From Oenanthe sinensis (Eukaryota > Streptophyta > Magnoliopsida > Apiales > Apiaceae): a stretch of DNA of 64,000 nt. The stretch's first letter is position 1, and each line of letters opens with the position of its first letter. A program made the position numbers and the translations under genes. The notes under the pieces are model-generated. The model was given only the letters and a program-made list of their open reading frames with translations. It ran no database searches and was not told the origin of the DNA. Shown one piece after another: positions 50,929 to 63,800 of the stretch. Location: contig CM053804.1 of assembly GCA_028671895.1 (NCBI GenBank), positions 2,299,001-2,363,000 on the forward strand, in the 5' to 3' direction.

Positions 50929-51903
50929 ATGTGTGTGCAGGGAAACAGGAAGAAAAATCTCTGGTATTTGAATAGTGGATGCTCAAGGCATATGACTGGA
51001 GACTTATCCCGGCTCACAAAGTTTGTGGAAAAGGCTGGTCCAGGAGTTACTTTTGGAGATAACAGCAAAGGTTTTACCCTGGGATATGGCTCAATTGCAA
51101 AGGAAAATGTTATCATTGAACCTGTAGCACTAGTTGATGGATTGAAGCACAACCTGCTTAGTATTAGTCAACTATGTGATAATGGTAATGGTGTGTGGTT
51201 TACAACTGGATCATGCATCATAGCCAATAAGGAATCTGGTGAAATTCTCTTACTTGGAGAAAGAAAAGGAAATGTCTATGTGGCTGATTTTCACTCTGTA
51301 AAGGCAAATTCAATGACATGCCTACTTTGCAAAGCCAATACAGATGAAAGTTGGATTTGGTACAAGAAACTAGCCCATTTGAATTTCAAAGCCATGAATC
51401 TATTGGTTAGAAAGAATCTGGTTAGAGGCATTCCACAGATGGAATTCACCAAGGATGGACTTTGTGATGTCTGTCAAAAGGGAAAACAAAGAAAAACATC
51501 ATTTAAGTCAAAGTCTGAATCATCAATTGATAAGCCCTTGGAATTATTGCACATGGATTTATTTGGTCCAGTCAACATCATGTCAATTGCCAAAAAGAAA
51601 TATGCCTTAGTCATTGTGGATGACTTCACAAGATTTTTATGGGTATATTTCTTATACTCTAAGGATGAGGCAAGTAAATTAATCATCAATCATGTAAAGA
51701 ATGTTGACAATGGCACTGAATGGAAGGTCAAGAAAATTAGAAGTGATAATGGTACTGAATTCAAGAATGCAACAATGAAAGAATTTTGTGAAGAAAAAGG
51801 TATCACACATCATTTCTCTGCACCAAGAACTCCACAACAAAATGGAGTAGTTAAAAGGAAAAATAGGACCTTGATTGAAGCTTCTAGAACTATGTTAGAA
51901 TAA
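50929..51903 (+). pseudogene. pol: S4 protease and integrase, catalytic residues replaced
   Basis: The frame is in register with the end of gag across one TAA (50914-50916). The protease motif reads LNSGCSRHMTG: Asn (AAT, 50971-50973) replaces the catalytic Asp of DSG. GAG-pre-integrase WYKKLAHLNF has Tyr where S1 has His. Integrase has HMDLFGPVN and RSDNGTEF intact, but the catalytic Glu is Lys in NGVVKRKNR (AAA, 51853-51855). TAA at 51901-51903 breaks the frame, which continues downstream with YFWAEA and FGYKCFVL to 52233. Confidence 0.87.
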
Positions 51904-52671
51904 GCAAAACTACCTACATACTTCTGGGCAGAAGCAATTAATACTGCTTGTTACATTCAGAATATTTCCATGATCAATCAAATTCAAGGCAAAACTCCAT
52001 ATCAGTTGATGAAGAAGGACAAGAAGCCAACAGTTAACTTTCTTTATGTATTTGGCTACAAATGCTTTGTACTGAGAAATCAAGGTGAAAATCTAGGAAA
52101 ATTTAAAGCCAAGGCTGATGAAGTTATATTTGTTGGATATGGGATAACAATCAAAGCATACAGAGTCTTCAATCTTAGATTACACATTGTTATGGAATCT
52201 ATGCATGTAGTCTTTGATGATAAGAAAATTTAAGGGTTGTTTGATGAAGGATTTCATGACCTATTGCATTTTGAAAATGAATCAACAAGCAATATTGAAG
52301 ATAGTGATGATGATGTGGAAAATTTAAGAAATCAAGTACCTAGAATCCTCCCATCAATTGATGTCAATGCATCAACAGATAACTTATCAGTTGACAATCA
52401 TCAATCGACTGATAATACATCAATTGATAATCATTCGATGGATAACAACTCTACTCAACAATCTTCAAGTAAAGTTTCCATCTCAGGGGGAGGGTTCTCA
52501 ACTAGTCAATCACATCACAATGATCAAAACACTTTCAATGATCATGAAGCATCATCTTCAAGGACAAATTTACCATCTCAAAGGAAATGGACAAGAAGCC
52601 ATCCCTTTGAATTAATTATTGGAGACGTAAATGATGGAGTCAAAACCAAATGTACAACTTAAAATGAATGC
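51904..52671 (+). pseudogene. pol: S4 integrase C-terminus and word-rich integrase-RT linker
   Basis: After the integrase end (52233) the linker reads SIDVNASTDNLSVDNHQSTDN and similar, encoded by TCAATTGAT-type words at 52350-52450. It then has a SGGGFSTS box (52480s) and the RKWTRSHPFELIIGD motif that precedes RT in copia Sireviruses. Stops lie at 52231-52233 and 52660-52662. S1 has the same arrangement with a different word. Confidence 0.8.
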
Positions 52672-54225
52672 TTGCATAGCAACTTCCTATCTCAAAAAGA
52701 ACCAAAAAGGATTGAAGAAGCCTTGAATGATCCTGATTGGATAATTGCTATGCAAGAAGAGTTGAATCAGTTTGAAAGGAACAAGGTATGGAAGCTGGTG
52801 CCCAAACCAAAGAACAAGTCTGTCATTGGTACAAAATGGGTATTCAGAAACAAAATGGATGAATCTGGTACATTGACAAGGAATAAAGCAAGATTAGTGG
52901 CAAAGGGTTATTCACAAGAAGAAGGCATAGATTTTGATGAAACATTTACACCAGTTGCAAGGTTGAAAGCAATTAGAATCTTTCTAGCATATGCTGCTCA
53001 TGCAAATTTCAAGGTGTATCAGATGGATGTGAAGAGTGTCTTTCTCAATGGAGAACTAGAAGAAGAAGTATATGTAGAACAACATCCTGGTTTTATTGAT
53101 CCTGTTCATCCTGGATTTGTGTACTATCTTCTCAAGGAACTTTATGGATTAAAATAAGCTCCTAGAGCCTGGTATGAAACTCTATCTAAATTCCTGATTG
53201 AAAGTCACTTCACAAGAGGTACTGTTGATAAAACTCTCTTTCATAGAAATGTTAGTGGCTCTATGATTCTTTTTCAAATCTATGTAGATGACATTATTTT
53301 TGGCTCAACTAATGAAAAACTTTGTCAAAAGTTTGCTAAGTTGATGCAAAGTAAATATGAAATGGGCATGATGGGAGAACTTACCTATTTTCTTGGTTTG
53401 CAAGTCAAACAAGTCAAAAATGGCATTTTCATAAATCAAACCAAATATATTTCTGATTTATTAAAAAGATTTAATTTAAATGAATGTTCTTCTGCAAAAA
53501 CTCTCATGGTCACTGCAACTAAACTTGAACTGAATACTAAGGAAGCTATAGTGGACATTTCAAGTTATAGAGGCATGGTTGGCTCATTACTTTATTTAAC
53601 TGCAAGTAGGCCATACATAATGTTTGCTACATGCCTTTGTGCTAGATTTCAGGCTGATCCTAGAGAATCTCATTTGATTTCAATAAAAAGAATATTCAGA
53701 TATCTCAAGGAAACTCCAAATCTTGGAATTTGGTGTCCTAGATATTCTGGATTTGATCTAATTGGTTATTCAGATGCAGACTATGCAGGTTGCAAAATTG
53801 ACAGAAAAAGTACTACAGGCTCCTGTCAATTTCTAGGAAATAAGCTTGTATCATGGTTCAGTAAAATGCAGAATTCAGTGTCTACATCTACTGTAGAGGC
53901 TGAATACATTGCAACTGGAAGTTACTGTGCACAAATATTATGAATGAGGAATCAACTACTTGACTATGGGTTCAACATGAACAAGATTCCTATTTTCTGT
54001 GATAATACAAGTGCCATTGCTATAACAGAAAATTCTGTGCAACATTCCAGAACCAAGCACATTGACATAAGGTATCACTTCATTAGGGAACATGTAATGA
54101 ATGGTACAGTTGAATTACATTTTGTCCCTAGTGAAAGACAACTTGCAGACATTTTTACCAAATCATTAAATGAATCTACCTTCAATAGATTGGTCTGTGA
54201 TTTAGGTATGCTTAATTATATTTAA
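52672..54225 (+). pseudogene. pol: S4 reverse transcriptase and RNase H
   Basis: The RT blocks NKVWKLVPKPKNKSVIGTKWVF, ARLVAKGYSQEEGIDFDETF and YQMDVKSVFLNGELEEEVYVEQ are readable. A TAA at 53155-53157 precedes APRAWYE. YVDD is at 53281-53292. RNase H has GYSDADYAGCKIDRKSTTG, STVEAEYIA and FCDNTSAIAI. A TGA at 53941-53943 and the earlier TAA are the main breaks. pol ends with TAA at 54223-54225. RT and RNase H active-site acids are retained. Confidence 0.9.
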
Positions 54226-54904
54226 TCTTTTAAATGTCTGACAAGTTATGTATATTTATATCAATTTTAGCCATTGACTATGTTAATCTATTGATTCTTC
54301 ATTAATCAATTGATAAACATTGTTTTGATCAATGGATATTTGTAGCCATCGACAGATAAATATATCAATTAATGATATATTTACTTATCGATGGATATCT
54401 ATTGCTATCGACAGATAAATATATTAATTGATGATATATTTATTTATCGATGGATAAGTGTACCTGTCGATGAACAAGCATTACCAATCGATGACCTGGA
54501 ATTTAAAGGGGTCCATGTCATCAATCGATCTGTACAAAAATTTAGCCGTTGATTACTCATTTTATCAATTGATTAATACATACATTCCTGTATGTATAAC
54601 AGTCGATTGCCAAAATTGATAACTTTTACTTTTTATTTTTTTTTAACGGTCGATTAAGTTCTATTTTGAGTAAGAAATTGATTGAGAAATCAGTAAATAT
54701 AAATAGTGAGATTAAAACATTTGTTCATTCTTACTTGCAATTTTTACTAACGAATTCTCTTTCTCTCTTTCTCTTTCTCAATCTTTGAACTCTCTACGTA
54801 TCTATCTCTTGCTAATAACCCTAATTTCTACTATCTAATCGTTGTTTCTGTATAATTACTAACAAGTTTGCTAGTTAATTCTCATCTCATCCTTAAAAAC
54901 ACTT
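54226..54904 (+). other. S4 pol-ORF3 spacer dense in TCGAT-type words
   Basis: A non-coding spacer of about 680 bp with stops in all frames. A tandem-like stretch at 54330-54470 repeats 'CGACAGATAAATATAT' and 'TATTTA(C/T)TTATCGATGGATA'. A TATA-like 'AATATAAATAGTG' near 54697 and a pyrimidine-rich CTTTCTCTCTTTCTC stretch near 54762 lie just upstream of ORF3, a possible promoter or 5' leader for a separate mRNA. Confidence 0.7.
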
Positions 54905-57900
54905 ATGGCATCATCAAAGAAAGTCTCACAATCTGGATTCTAATATGAACTCAACAACGTTGTTGTTTGCACTGAGGTGGAGGAAGCCCCAACAGAATTC
55001 CATCCTCTAATGGAATTCCTAAGAAATTCAAGGATATCAAAGGCCCTCACAGAAGAACAAAAAATAGTGTGTAATCTAGTTGAAGAGTTCTAGACTACTG
55101 CAGAGGTAGCAGATGATTTCTCTTCAATCTCCTTTGATTGCAAAGGACAGAGGTATATTCTAACCACTATAGTCTTGGGTGAATGTTTAAATCTTCCTGC
55201 AAATAATACAGAAAATTCACTCATTGACACAGAGATTGGAAACATGCTTAGAGAAATCAATTACACTGCTCCTGATGTTAGTCTAGGGAGTATAGTTAGA
55301 AAGAATCTAAGAAAAGAGTGGTCATATTTCTTTGATGCAATAATAAAGTGTTTTTCTGGTAAGGTTAGTAACTTTGATGCAATAACAACAAGTATGCAAC
55401 AAGTAGGGTATAACATTTTATATGATAGATATCATAATATAGTAAGCCTGTTACTCAATGAAATGTCTGCCAAATTGGGAAATAAAATAAATAGATCTAA
55501 TCATATTTATTATGCTAGATTTATTATGATTGTTATTAACCACTTTGTCAAAAATATTGAGATTGACAGGAGTACATAAGTTTTGGATTGCTGGACTCAA
55601 AACAAAAGGGTCTTTAAAGACTTGGTAAGGATCAATCTTCACAGCAATGTGGAATTGATCTATCCTCCTTTTATTCAAGTATTCATCTTTACTTTAACTT
55701 CTTCCAATCCCCAATCTTCTTTGCCTTCTGTGGTTATATAGGGTGTTAGTAATGACCCCAATCCTCCTATCCAAGCCATACATCCAGTTTCTAAGTCAAA
55801 ATCTAAAAGGCCAACCTCAACAGGTTCCCAAAAACCTGTTGTTGAAAAATCCAAGGAAAGAAAAACAACTGTTGGGGTAGATAGACTAGAAGGAGATGTA
55901 GGTGGTGAGGGAACTGGGGAAAATCAAAGAACCTAGAAGGATAAGGAGAGTGAGGGTGAGCAACCTCAACCAAGCCACTCCACAGTCTCCCAAAAGACTG
56001 TGGATGGTAATATGGAAAATACCACATCCCTATTGCCATCTTCTCAAAAGGATGACAATATTGAAAATAGTCCACAACCAGGGGAACAGAACCAATTTGG
56101 GGACACACAGGCCAAAACAATAACACCATATGAAAGGAGAAAGAAGAAAGTCACCTTTGCACATAGGGAATCATACACTGCAAAATCACAGGAAACTGTG
56201 GTGGAGCCTTCTCAAAGTCAGATTGATGTATCTCATATAAATGATGAGATGCAGCCTCATTCTCTCTCAATTCCAATCCCTTCTATTCTTACTTCTCCAT
56301 TACAACAAACTTCTTCAGAAAATGTTCTCATAGATTATCAAACATTTTCAGATTCTCCTTCTTTATTTTTCAAGAAGAAGCCAACACTCTCTCCTAAATC
56401 TTCTTCTCAGGATATTCAGGATTCCATTTCTCATATTATTAAAAATATATCTTCTCAAATCATTTCCTTAACTGTTTCTACTCCATCAATTGATGTTCCT
56501 TCATCAATTGATATACAACCATCAACTGATAAGCCATCAATCGATACTCAAGATCAATCGATGGGTATGCATCAATCGATGGATATCCTAAACACCTCAA
56601 CTGTTAATATCTTTATATCAATTGATGCTCAATTAATTGATGTTGTACAAACACTCTTAGGAATGAGTGAGTTGAGTGAGAGGCAGGATTGCAGCCTGAC
56701 AAAAGGAGAGGGAGTGATTGGGGACATTCCTAATTCTTCAAGGAATGAGAGTGAAACACTTGAGGGCCCCACCTTAGAAGGTGCACAAAAAATGTGTGAT
56801 GGAGAGGTGAGATTCCAGGATGAGATCCTGATGCAAAATAGAGAGATGAGTGAGAGAGATAAAATAATTCTTCTATTTGCACAGGAGTTGGAAAATGAGT
56901 TGATGGCGGAAGAGGTGGGAGTCAAGGAGATAGGGGGAGTATTAAATGCAGAAGATAGTGGGAGTGGAATTGCTAAGGACATTGAAGAGGAAGTTGATGC
57001 TGATGAATTAGATCTACAGAATTTCATCCATCCTGATCCACAATATCAAGGGTTGGCTGCTTCAAGTAACAGGGATGCATAACAACTTTTAGGAATTGAT
57101 CATACAGAACAAAGGACCAGGAATTTGAAGGAGAGTATTGCCAATACAACAGACACATGTTATATGGCACATGAAGATCTAGAAGAAGATTCTGATGAGG
57201 AGGCATGGATGAGCACAATTGATGGTTCCTTAGAAACTACTGAAACTGAGATTCTTTCTCAATATAGAAGGGCAATTGTGGAAGGAGAGATTGAAGATCC
57301 TAATCAAAGGAGAGTTGCTCACTATATGAGAGAGTCACTGAAAATTCAAAAGATCACAGTGACAGGAGTGAAGAGGGAACTGGAGATTATCAAGGACTCT
57401 ATCACTACCAACAAGGATGCTTTAGACAGGAGATTGGATGAAAAGCTATCATTCAACACCTTGAATCACATCAAAGAAAAGCTTTTCAAGGAATCAAAGA
57501 ACTTTGAAGCTTTGGAAACTAGAGTGGGATCTCTAGAAAAGAAAATGGATGCTATAATTGCAGGTCAAAGTCTCCATGCTTCCATTCTTCAAAAATTTCT
57601 TGACAGAATGCCACCACCTCCTCCAATTGATGATAACAAAAAGGGGGAGAATACAAAGAAGAAGGATGAAGGTGATAATGGTGATGGCAAAGACAGTGGT
57701 AGTGGTGGTGTAGGTGGTTCTGGTATGGACAAGACAAGTGGCATTGGTGGTTCTGTAACAAAAAGATTCAAATACAGAAATAACATGGATAATTAGTCTT
57801 AAAAGAGATCTAAGTCATCTAATTCTCCCAAAGATGAATTAGAACAGAAAAAAGAAGAATTCAAGAAGTTTGAAACTGATCTAGAAGCTAGAAGGATTTC

Positions 57901-58963
57901 TAGGGAAAGAGAAACTCAATCAATGATTGAGAGAGAAAGGAAAAGAATTGAAGATTTGAAGAGAAACACTGAGTTGGTGACAGAGGCAATAGAAAAAGGA
58001 GACTTGAATGAGTTCATTGCTCAAACAAGAAAAGTGAATGAAGATGCACAAAAGGCTGCCAAAGAAAGCAACTCAAATGTTGAAGCCTTTCTATCAATTA
58101 ATCTTGAAGCCCTTTAAGAGAAGAAAAAGGGTAAAGCCATAATAATTGAAGAAGAAAAGAAAAGGAAAGAGCCAGTTGGCCAGAAGCTTCTTCAAGGAGC
58201 CATTTCTACAGGATTGTCAGATGCTGCAAGAAGAGAAAAGGAGAATGAGGAAATAGCATTGCAAATGGAAATAGAATGGAATATAGAAGATCAATCAATG
58301 GAGCAACCACTGAGGAAAAAGAGAAAAATAGCCATGGCCAAGAAAAGGTCAAGTTCTATTCAAGAAATAGTGGTTCAAGAAAACCTTTAGGGTCAACAAG
58401 AAGAAATCAGGGATGAGGTGAAAATTGAAGGTTATGATATGAAAGGAGTACCAGTAATAAATGAAAAAGGACTAATTGGAGTAAGGACTCACCCTGCTAC
58501 CTCTAATCAAGAAGAATCTATGAGATTGGAGTATGAAAATGGAGTGAAGACCACTTATTCAATGAAAGTGATAATGAAGCAGAGCTACAATGTTTTAAAA
58601 ACTATCATTCCTCTACTCAACAGAAAGTACAAACTCAACACAACAATTGCTCAGGAGATTCAACAGCAAATTTCAAAGCTAAGGAGATCCAAGACAGAAG
58701 CTGAACCTGATTCACCTCTAAAGCTATGGAAGTCACAAGTCAAAAAGGTGGTGTTAGAGCCAAAGTATTCTATGATTTTTACAGATGTGGAGGGCAACAC
58801 AAAGTTCTTTGATATCTGTAAATATATGGACAAAATCATAGATGGAGAAATACATTACCTTATGAGGCAACTTGGAGAAACTGATAGGGATGAAGCAATT
58901 TTGAGGAGTTCTTTCATGAGGCAACTAAAGGAAAATGCTGAGAAGAGAATGAAGAAAAGCTAA
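54905..58963 (+). pseudogene. S4 ORF3 ('env-like' by position), broken
   Basis: Starts at the ATG at 54905 (MASSKKVSQSGF, then TAA). The shared N-terminal domain is readable: ECLNLPANN, MLREINYTAPDVSLGSIVRKNLRKEWSYFFDAIIKCFSGKVSNFDAI and IYYARFIMIVINHFV (to about 55560). A proline/serine-rich linker has the SSIDIQPSTDKPSIDT repeat at 56490-56640. A long charged region, partly coiled coil, covers 57125-58120 (ERERKRIEDLKRN), including a basic RKKRKIAMAKKR cluster. The final block 58418-58963 ends at TAA. In-frame stops occur at about ten places. No signal peptide, clear membrane span or nuclease motif is visible. Function unknown. Confidence 0.75.
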
Positions 58964-59148
58964 TTGAATCATGAAGACAATGAAGACATTGAAGCTGCTT
59001 GCAGGAGTTATCTATCAATCTGGTACTTCCAAAATTAAAAAGTACTATTTAAATTTCTTGATTCTATCTGAATGAAAATTATTAGGGGTTTTGTTATCAT
59101 CAAGTAGATTTATGATTGTTCCTATCACAGACACAAATAGGGGGAGAT

Positions 59149-60266
59149 TGTTATGAATCTACATGTAATTTGATGATAACATTAATCTTAGAATCATAGA
59201 AATTTTATTTGATGTAACTGATCAATTGATATGAAAGTTATAAATATCAATTGATCAGGAAACCATTTATCAGTTGAAATGTTTATATGAATCAACTGAT
59301 AATTTGGACTGTAGCATAGGTGTACTTAGTCTATTTCAATCAATAAGGTATAAATCAATTGATATTATTCTTATCAATTGATGTTAGAGTCGATTGATAT
59401 AGATCATCAATTGATGTGTAAATTAAACTGTCAAATTGTAATTATTTGAAGATAGGAAATTGCACAAGTGAAGGATGATCAATTGATATTGAAGCATCGA
59501 TGGATGAGAGATCAATCGAAGAAGCCAAGTCAAGAATTGAAGACTATCAACTGATGTGAAGACCCATCGATTGATATATCGATTGATAACATCTATCAAT
59601 CGATAAGTCGTTCATTATCAATTGATGGATATAAAGATCAATCGAAGAAGAACATCAGTAGATGGATTAAAAGATGAATCAATTGATATACTTAACAACA
59701 AATTATCAATTGATTGTGACAACACAGAATGACTATCTGTTGTAGATCCAAAGGATAAAAGTAAACCTACGGAAGACAACCTAGGATGGCTGTAAAGACT
59801 CAATCCGTAGCTGTGTTTCAAGCCTATTTTCCTAAAAAGGAAAAAGGAAAAAGAGAGGTAGATAGAAACAATCCTAGAATAGGAATTATAAAAATACACT
59901 TGTAGTATATAAACAAGTTTAGTAGCATTGTTAGAAAAATAAAAAAGTTAGACAATATTTCTTAATCAACTATTCAAGCTTTAGAGCACATTGTAAGACC
60001 AGTTGATTTTTCTAACCTTGTAAGAACGCAGCTAGGTTTTCTTTTAACCTAGGAACATTGAGCAAAAATATAAACTGAAGGAAAAACCAATCCATCAGTA
60101 ATTTTTAAATCCCTTTGTTCAGTTTAATTTTCAGTTATTATTTGTTCAAATATATTCTCTCAAACTCTCAAACATCAAGAACAAATATTAAAAGAAGATT
60201 CAAAAGTTTTAATATTTGTATTCAACCCCCCTTCTACAAATATTGACATTGTTATAAGGAATAACA
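59149..60266 (+). repeat. S4 3' LTR
   Basis: 1,118 bp, TGTTATGAATC to GGAATAACA, directly after the polypurine tract. It carries the same word-rich U3. TATA at about 59906-59918. C run of 6 at 60226-60231. Confidence 0.94.
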
Positions 60267-60271
60267 ACCTT

Positions 60272-60878
60272 GAATAAAAACAAGCAACTTTCTTTCTACA
60301 TCCGATCTTCTGCTTTCAGCAGTGCCTATCTTTCTTATAATCTCTGCAGGATCAGCTTCCCAAAATTTATTCTTCGGTTATGGGCCACAGAAAATCCAAT
60401 GACTTGCAGTGGTGTTGATATGTTGTGGAAGTTGGTCTTCATGGTAGGTGCAAAAACTTTAGTTAAACTGTCGAAGAAGTAATCTCATTCGCCTATCAAC
60501 TGGGATTTTAACAACTTTACCAGGTCTATCGTCCCTTGATAGTGAATTGACTATAAAAAGTAAGTTATATCTTCAACTATGGGTAGGGTCTCGAAATTTT
60601 TTGTCGAAAACCCTAGAACTCTGTTTACATCAACTTCATCTATAATTTACTCTGTTTCTCCAATCTTGAACGATAAATGAACCAGCTTACCGTTCGAAAT
60701 ATTGCTAACTATTGAATATAAGGCTCTGAGAGGTTCAATTTGTAGAGGGGTGTTCAGGGTAATAGTTGTCCTCACTAAAGAGTGCCCATTCATAAACCTG
60801 ATCCAGGGCCTAAACCTAGCCTCTTTGCACTGTAACGGATCAAAGTATCCAACAAAATTGGTCTTGGCAATTACAAAT
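60272..60878 (-). pseudogene. S2 ORF3, N-terminal part
   Basis: From 60878 down: FVIAKTNFVGYFDPLQCKEARF, then TLNTPLQIEPLRALYSIVSNISNGKL, and after a stop near 60647 DYFFDSLTKVFAPTMKTNFHNIS and CRKKVACFYS at the S4 site. This aligns with the shared ORF3 domain (EWSFFFD.ITK.F.GK..NFDAI). The start codon region is not visible because the gypsy-like LTR begins at 60879. Confidence 0.75.
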
Positions 60879-63800
60879 GTAACAACCCGGATATTTTTCA
60901 AATTTTATTATTATTATTTAAATATTTTATTGGTTTTCTCAAAATAAGAGGAATAGAATTTTTATATTTTATTCTAGTTGGATGCATTTACATATTTTTA
61001 TTACTATTTTAGTAATTATTTTCGGTTCAGTAGAGTTGAGTTCGGTTTTAAAAATATATATATTATTTTACTGATCGGGTCAGCATCTCGAGTCTTTATT
61101 TTTTTCGGGTGAAAATTTTATTTTTAGTAAATTATTTAAATATTCAAAATTTAGTATTTTTATATTTTTGAATATTTGAAATATTTAAATATTTTGAAAA
61201 GTTATTATTTTTAATTCGTTTTAAAAATAATTAAATTTATATTTTTCACATAAAATATTTTTTTATAGATTTTTGAGATTATTTAAAATTATTTAGAAAT
61301 TAAAGTGATATTGAAATGATTTACTATATAAGTTTTATGTTTTACAAAAGATAATTATATATATATATATATAAACCTAAAACTACCCGAACCCCCCTAA
61401 CCCACCTGACCTACCCCCACCCCCTGTTTCCCAATTCTCTAATTCCCCCACCCCTGCTTGTCTCTGTAAGCAACAGTTTTCTTTTTTTCTTTTTTGTTTC
61501 GTTGCGCAGCAAGCAGAAACAATCTTCCCCTCAACCTTCTCTGTTAACACATACGCCTCCCTATGTCCTCTGCCTCCCCTGCTGTGTCTCCTCGGGTACG
61601 TGTTTATATATTTAAAATCTTTCAAAATTCATTACTTACCAACCATGCTTCCAATATTCAATATTTATATATATAAATGACCAGCGCTTTAAGACCTACG
61701 CATATGTATAATTTTGGATAAGTTTTAGGAGTATAGAAAGGTTTTCCTTTTTAAATTATTTAGGAGTATAGAAAGGTGATTTGAAGATGTTGATCAAGCT
61801 AGGAGGCACTACATCACGTGTATATGCATGGGTATTAATTTTGGATTTTTCTGATAATATTTTCCGGGCATTAGAAAAGATTCGTGGGGTGTTCGTAATT
61901 GATCTTACGGTAAGACTTTAAAGATCCTGATTTGACATTTGTAAATATTCGGGCATGTTAGTTTATATATATTAATTTCATGATTTTTAGAGATTGTTTT
62001 TATACTACAGATAGTTCCCAGTTGACCAGATTTTTTGGGTTTAAGTGACTGTGTTTCTTGTTTCTGGTAATTTGATGTGTATAAATATAATTTATTTTGT
62101 GAGTTAAATTAGTTTACAAGATTGTATTGTTTGGATTGATTTTGAGGGGCTGTGACCCCGGGAAAAGTTCATTTTACAAATCCCTTATTTCGAAAATTTT
62201 TCTTGTAATAAAAGATTTATTTTAAGTTTCAAGTATTATTTGATTAAAAATATTAATTAGTTAAATATTAAAAAAATGTTTAATATTATGTTTAATTGTT
62301 TAATTTGATAACGTCATCGAGGGTAGACGTTATAAGTTTTAATGTATGAATTAGAATTGTTAGTTTTTAGTCCTTTTTGTTCGAGGATTAATTATTTATT
62401 TATATTCAAGTCTCGAGGATTAAATGTTTATTTATATTTGAGTTTCGAGGATTAATTGTTTATTTATATTCGAGTCTCGAGGATTAATTGTTTATTTATA
62501 TGCGAGTCTCGAGGATTAGTTGTTTAATTATATTCGAGTCTTGAGGATTAATTGTTTATATTCGTGTCTCGAGGATTAATTGTTGTTTAATATTCAAGTC
62601 TCGAGGGTTAACTAGTTATTTGAGGATTAGTTAATAATTGAGTTTATATTTTATTTATTGGTTTGTTATGTTTGATGTGAGTTTTCTTGTTAATAGAAAT
62701 ATGTCTGAGATAAGTATATAAGTATAGTTAGGTTATAAATGCTCGTAGAATACAACGAGGTACTTCAAGGATTAAAGTACCGTATTATATTTGACTATAG
62801 ATGTAGACGTGCGGATTCGATATTAATAGTTCAGACTCGTAGAAACCGCAGGAGCGTCAGATTAAAGAATTATTAAAAGGTGATACCGTGAGACGGGCAG
62901 TGTAGTCGTCCCATTCTAGCTTAGGACAGCTTCGATATCAGGCAAGTATTTTCTCCTTGATCATCCTAAACACTTTTGTTTTATTGTTTCGATTATTCAT
63001 ATCATGATAAATAGTTATTGTTCAGAGCTATTTATGATTCCTGTTTTATTCTGTGCATCAGAGTTACTTGTTATTCGTACTCTGAATATTGGAAGTTGAT
63101 TATAATAAACGCGTCATATCTGGTGTTATCGTAGTAAATAATGGGGATATGACCTGTATTTAAAATTAAGCATACCTTTATTTATTTGAGGTTGCTCTAT
63201 TGGATTGGAAAGGTTTGCATATGAGGCCACCTAGTTGGTCCAGCATTTATTGAGGAGGATATGGTAATCATTCCATCTTCCTATAGGCTAACATTACTTG
63301 CCTATTTGGTACCCACTTTGAGAATCCTTGTTATAACTACGGATATAGAAATGTACCGGTAGGGTATAAAGAGGTCCTATTGCTTTTAGACTGATCAGGG
63401 AGCAATAGTGTTTATTTGTGTTGTATCCGATCCATATTGCCTGTGTGGCTATTATACATTGATTTTGAGCAGTTGATTCATTTTGATGACATACTGCATT
63501 GTTTCAGTTTGAGATAAACTGTGATTTATTTACTGTTCAGTTTTCATAATAAATTGTGTTATATTCCATTATCGATACAGATCTCATATCTTGATTTAAT
63601 TTCAATTGTTCATATACTTGCTGAGCATTTCTTTGGCTCACTCTTGCTTTTCATCATACACTTTTCCAGACAGGATGAGAAAATATTAGCCTTTCAGAAA
63701 AAGTAGATCGATAAGATTTATCCGCGTAGCTCGGAAGAAGAAAGTAAGATGTCTTTACGAAGAAGTTTCGGATCCAGAAAGTCTATATCTGGAGTAAGTT

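Larger units (their letters stand above)
47339..60266 (+). mobile_element. S4: full-length Sirevirus-like element inserted in S2
   Basis: A 12,928-bp element with a perfect 5-bp duplication ACCTT at 47334-47338 and 60267-60271. It is opposite in orientation to S2. Order: 5' LTR, PBS, gag, protease, integrase, RT, RNase H, spacer, ORF3, polypurine tract (AATAGGGGGAGAT, 59137-59148), 3' LTR. LTRs differ at roughly 35-40 of 1,120 positions by eye. It is decayed: protease Asp and integrase Glu are replaced, and gag, RT and ORF3 have stops. Confidence 0.94.
35497..60878 (-). mobile_element. S2: minus-strand Sirevirus-like element, host of the nested stack
   Basis: Read from high to low coordinates: ORF3 start region (60878-60272), [S4 insertion], ORF3 middle (47333-45502), [S3 insertion], ORF3 end (38257-37108), polypurine tract, 3' LTR (36877-35497). 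At both insertion sites the S2 frame is continuous once insert and target duplication are removed, and the S4 site falls inside the conserved FYSRFIM.LLNH motif. The 5' LTR, gag and pol are not visible because a gypsy-like LTR starts at 60879. TTATA at 35492-35496 is a candidate target duplication. Resident S2 sequence totals about 5.2 kb here. Confidence 0.85.

Noticed and set aside
61383..61625. Minus-strand Gly/Arg-rich open frame of 80 residues
   Set aside because: It is the complement of the pyrimidine-rich leader of the gypsy-type LTR.
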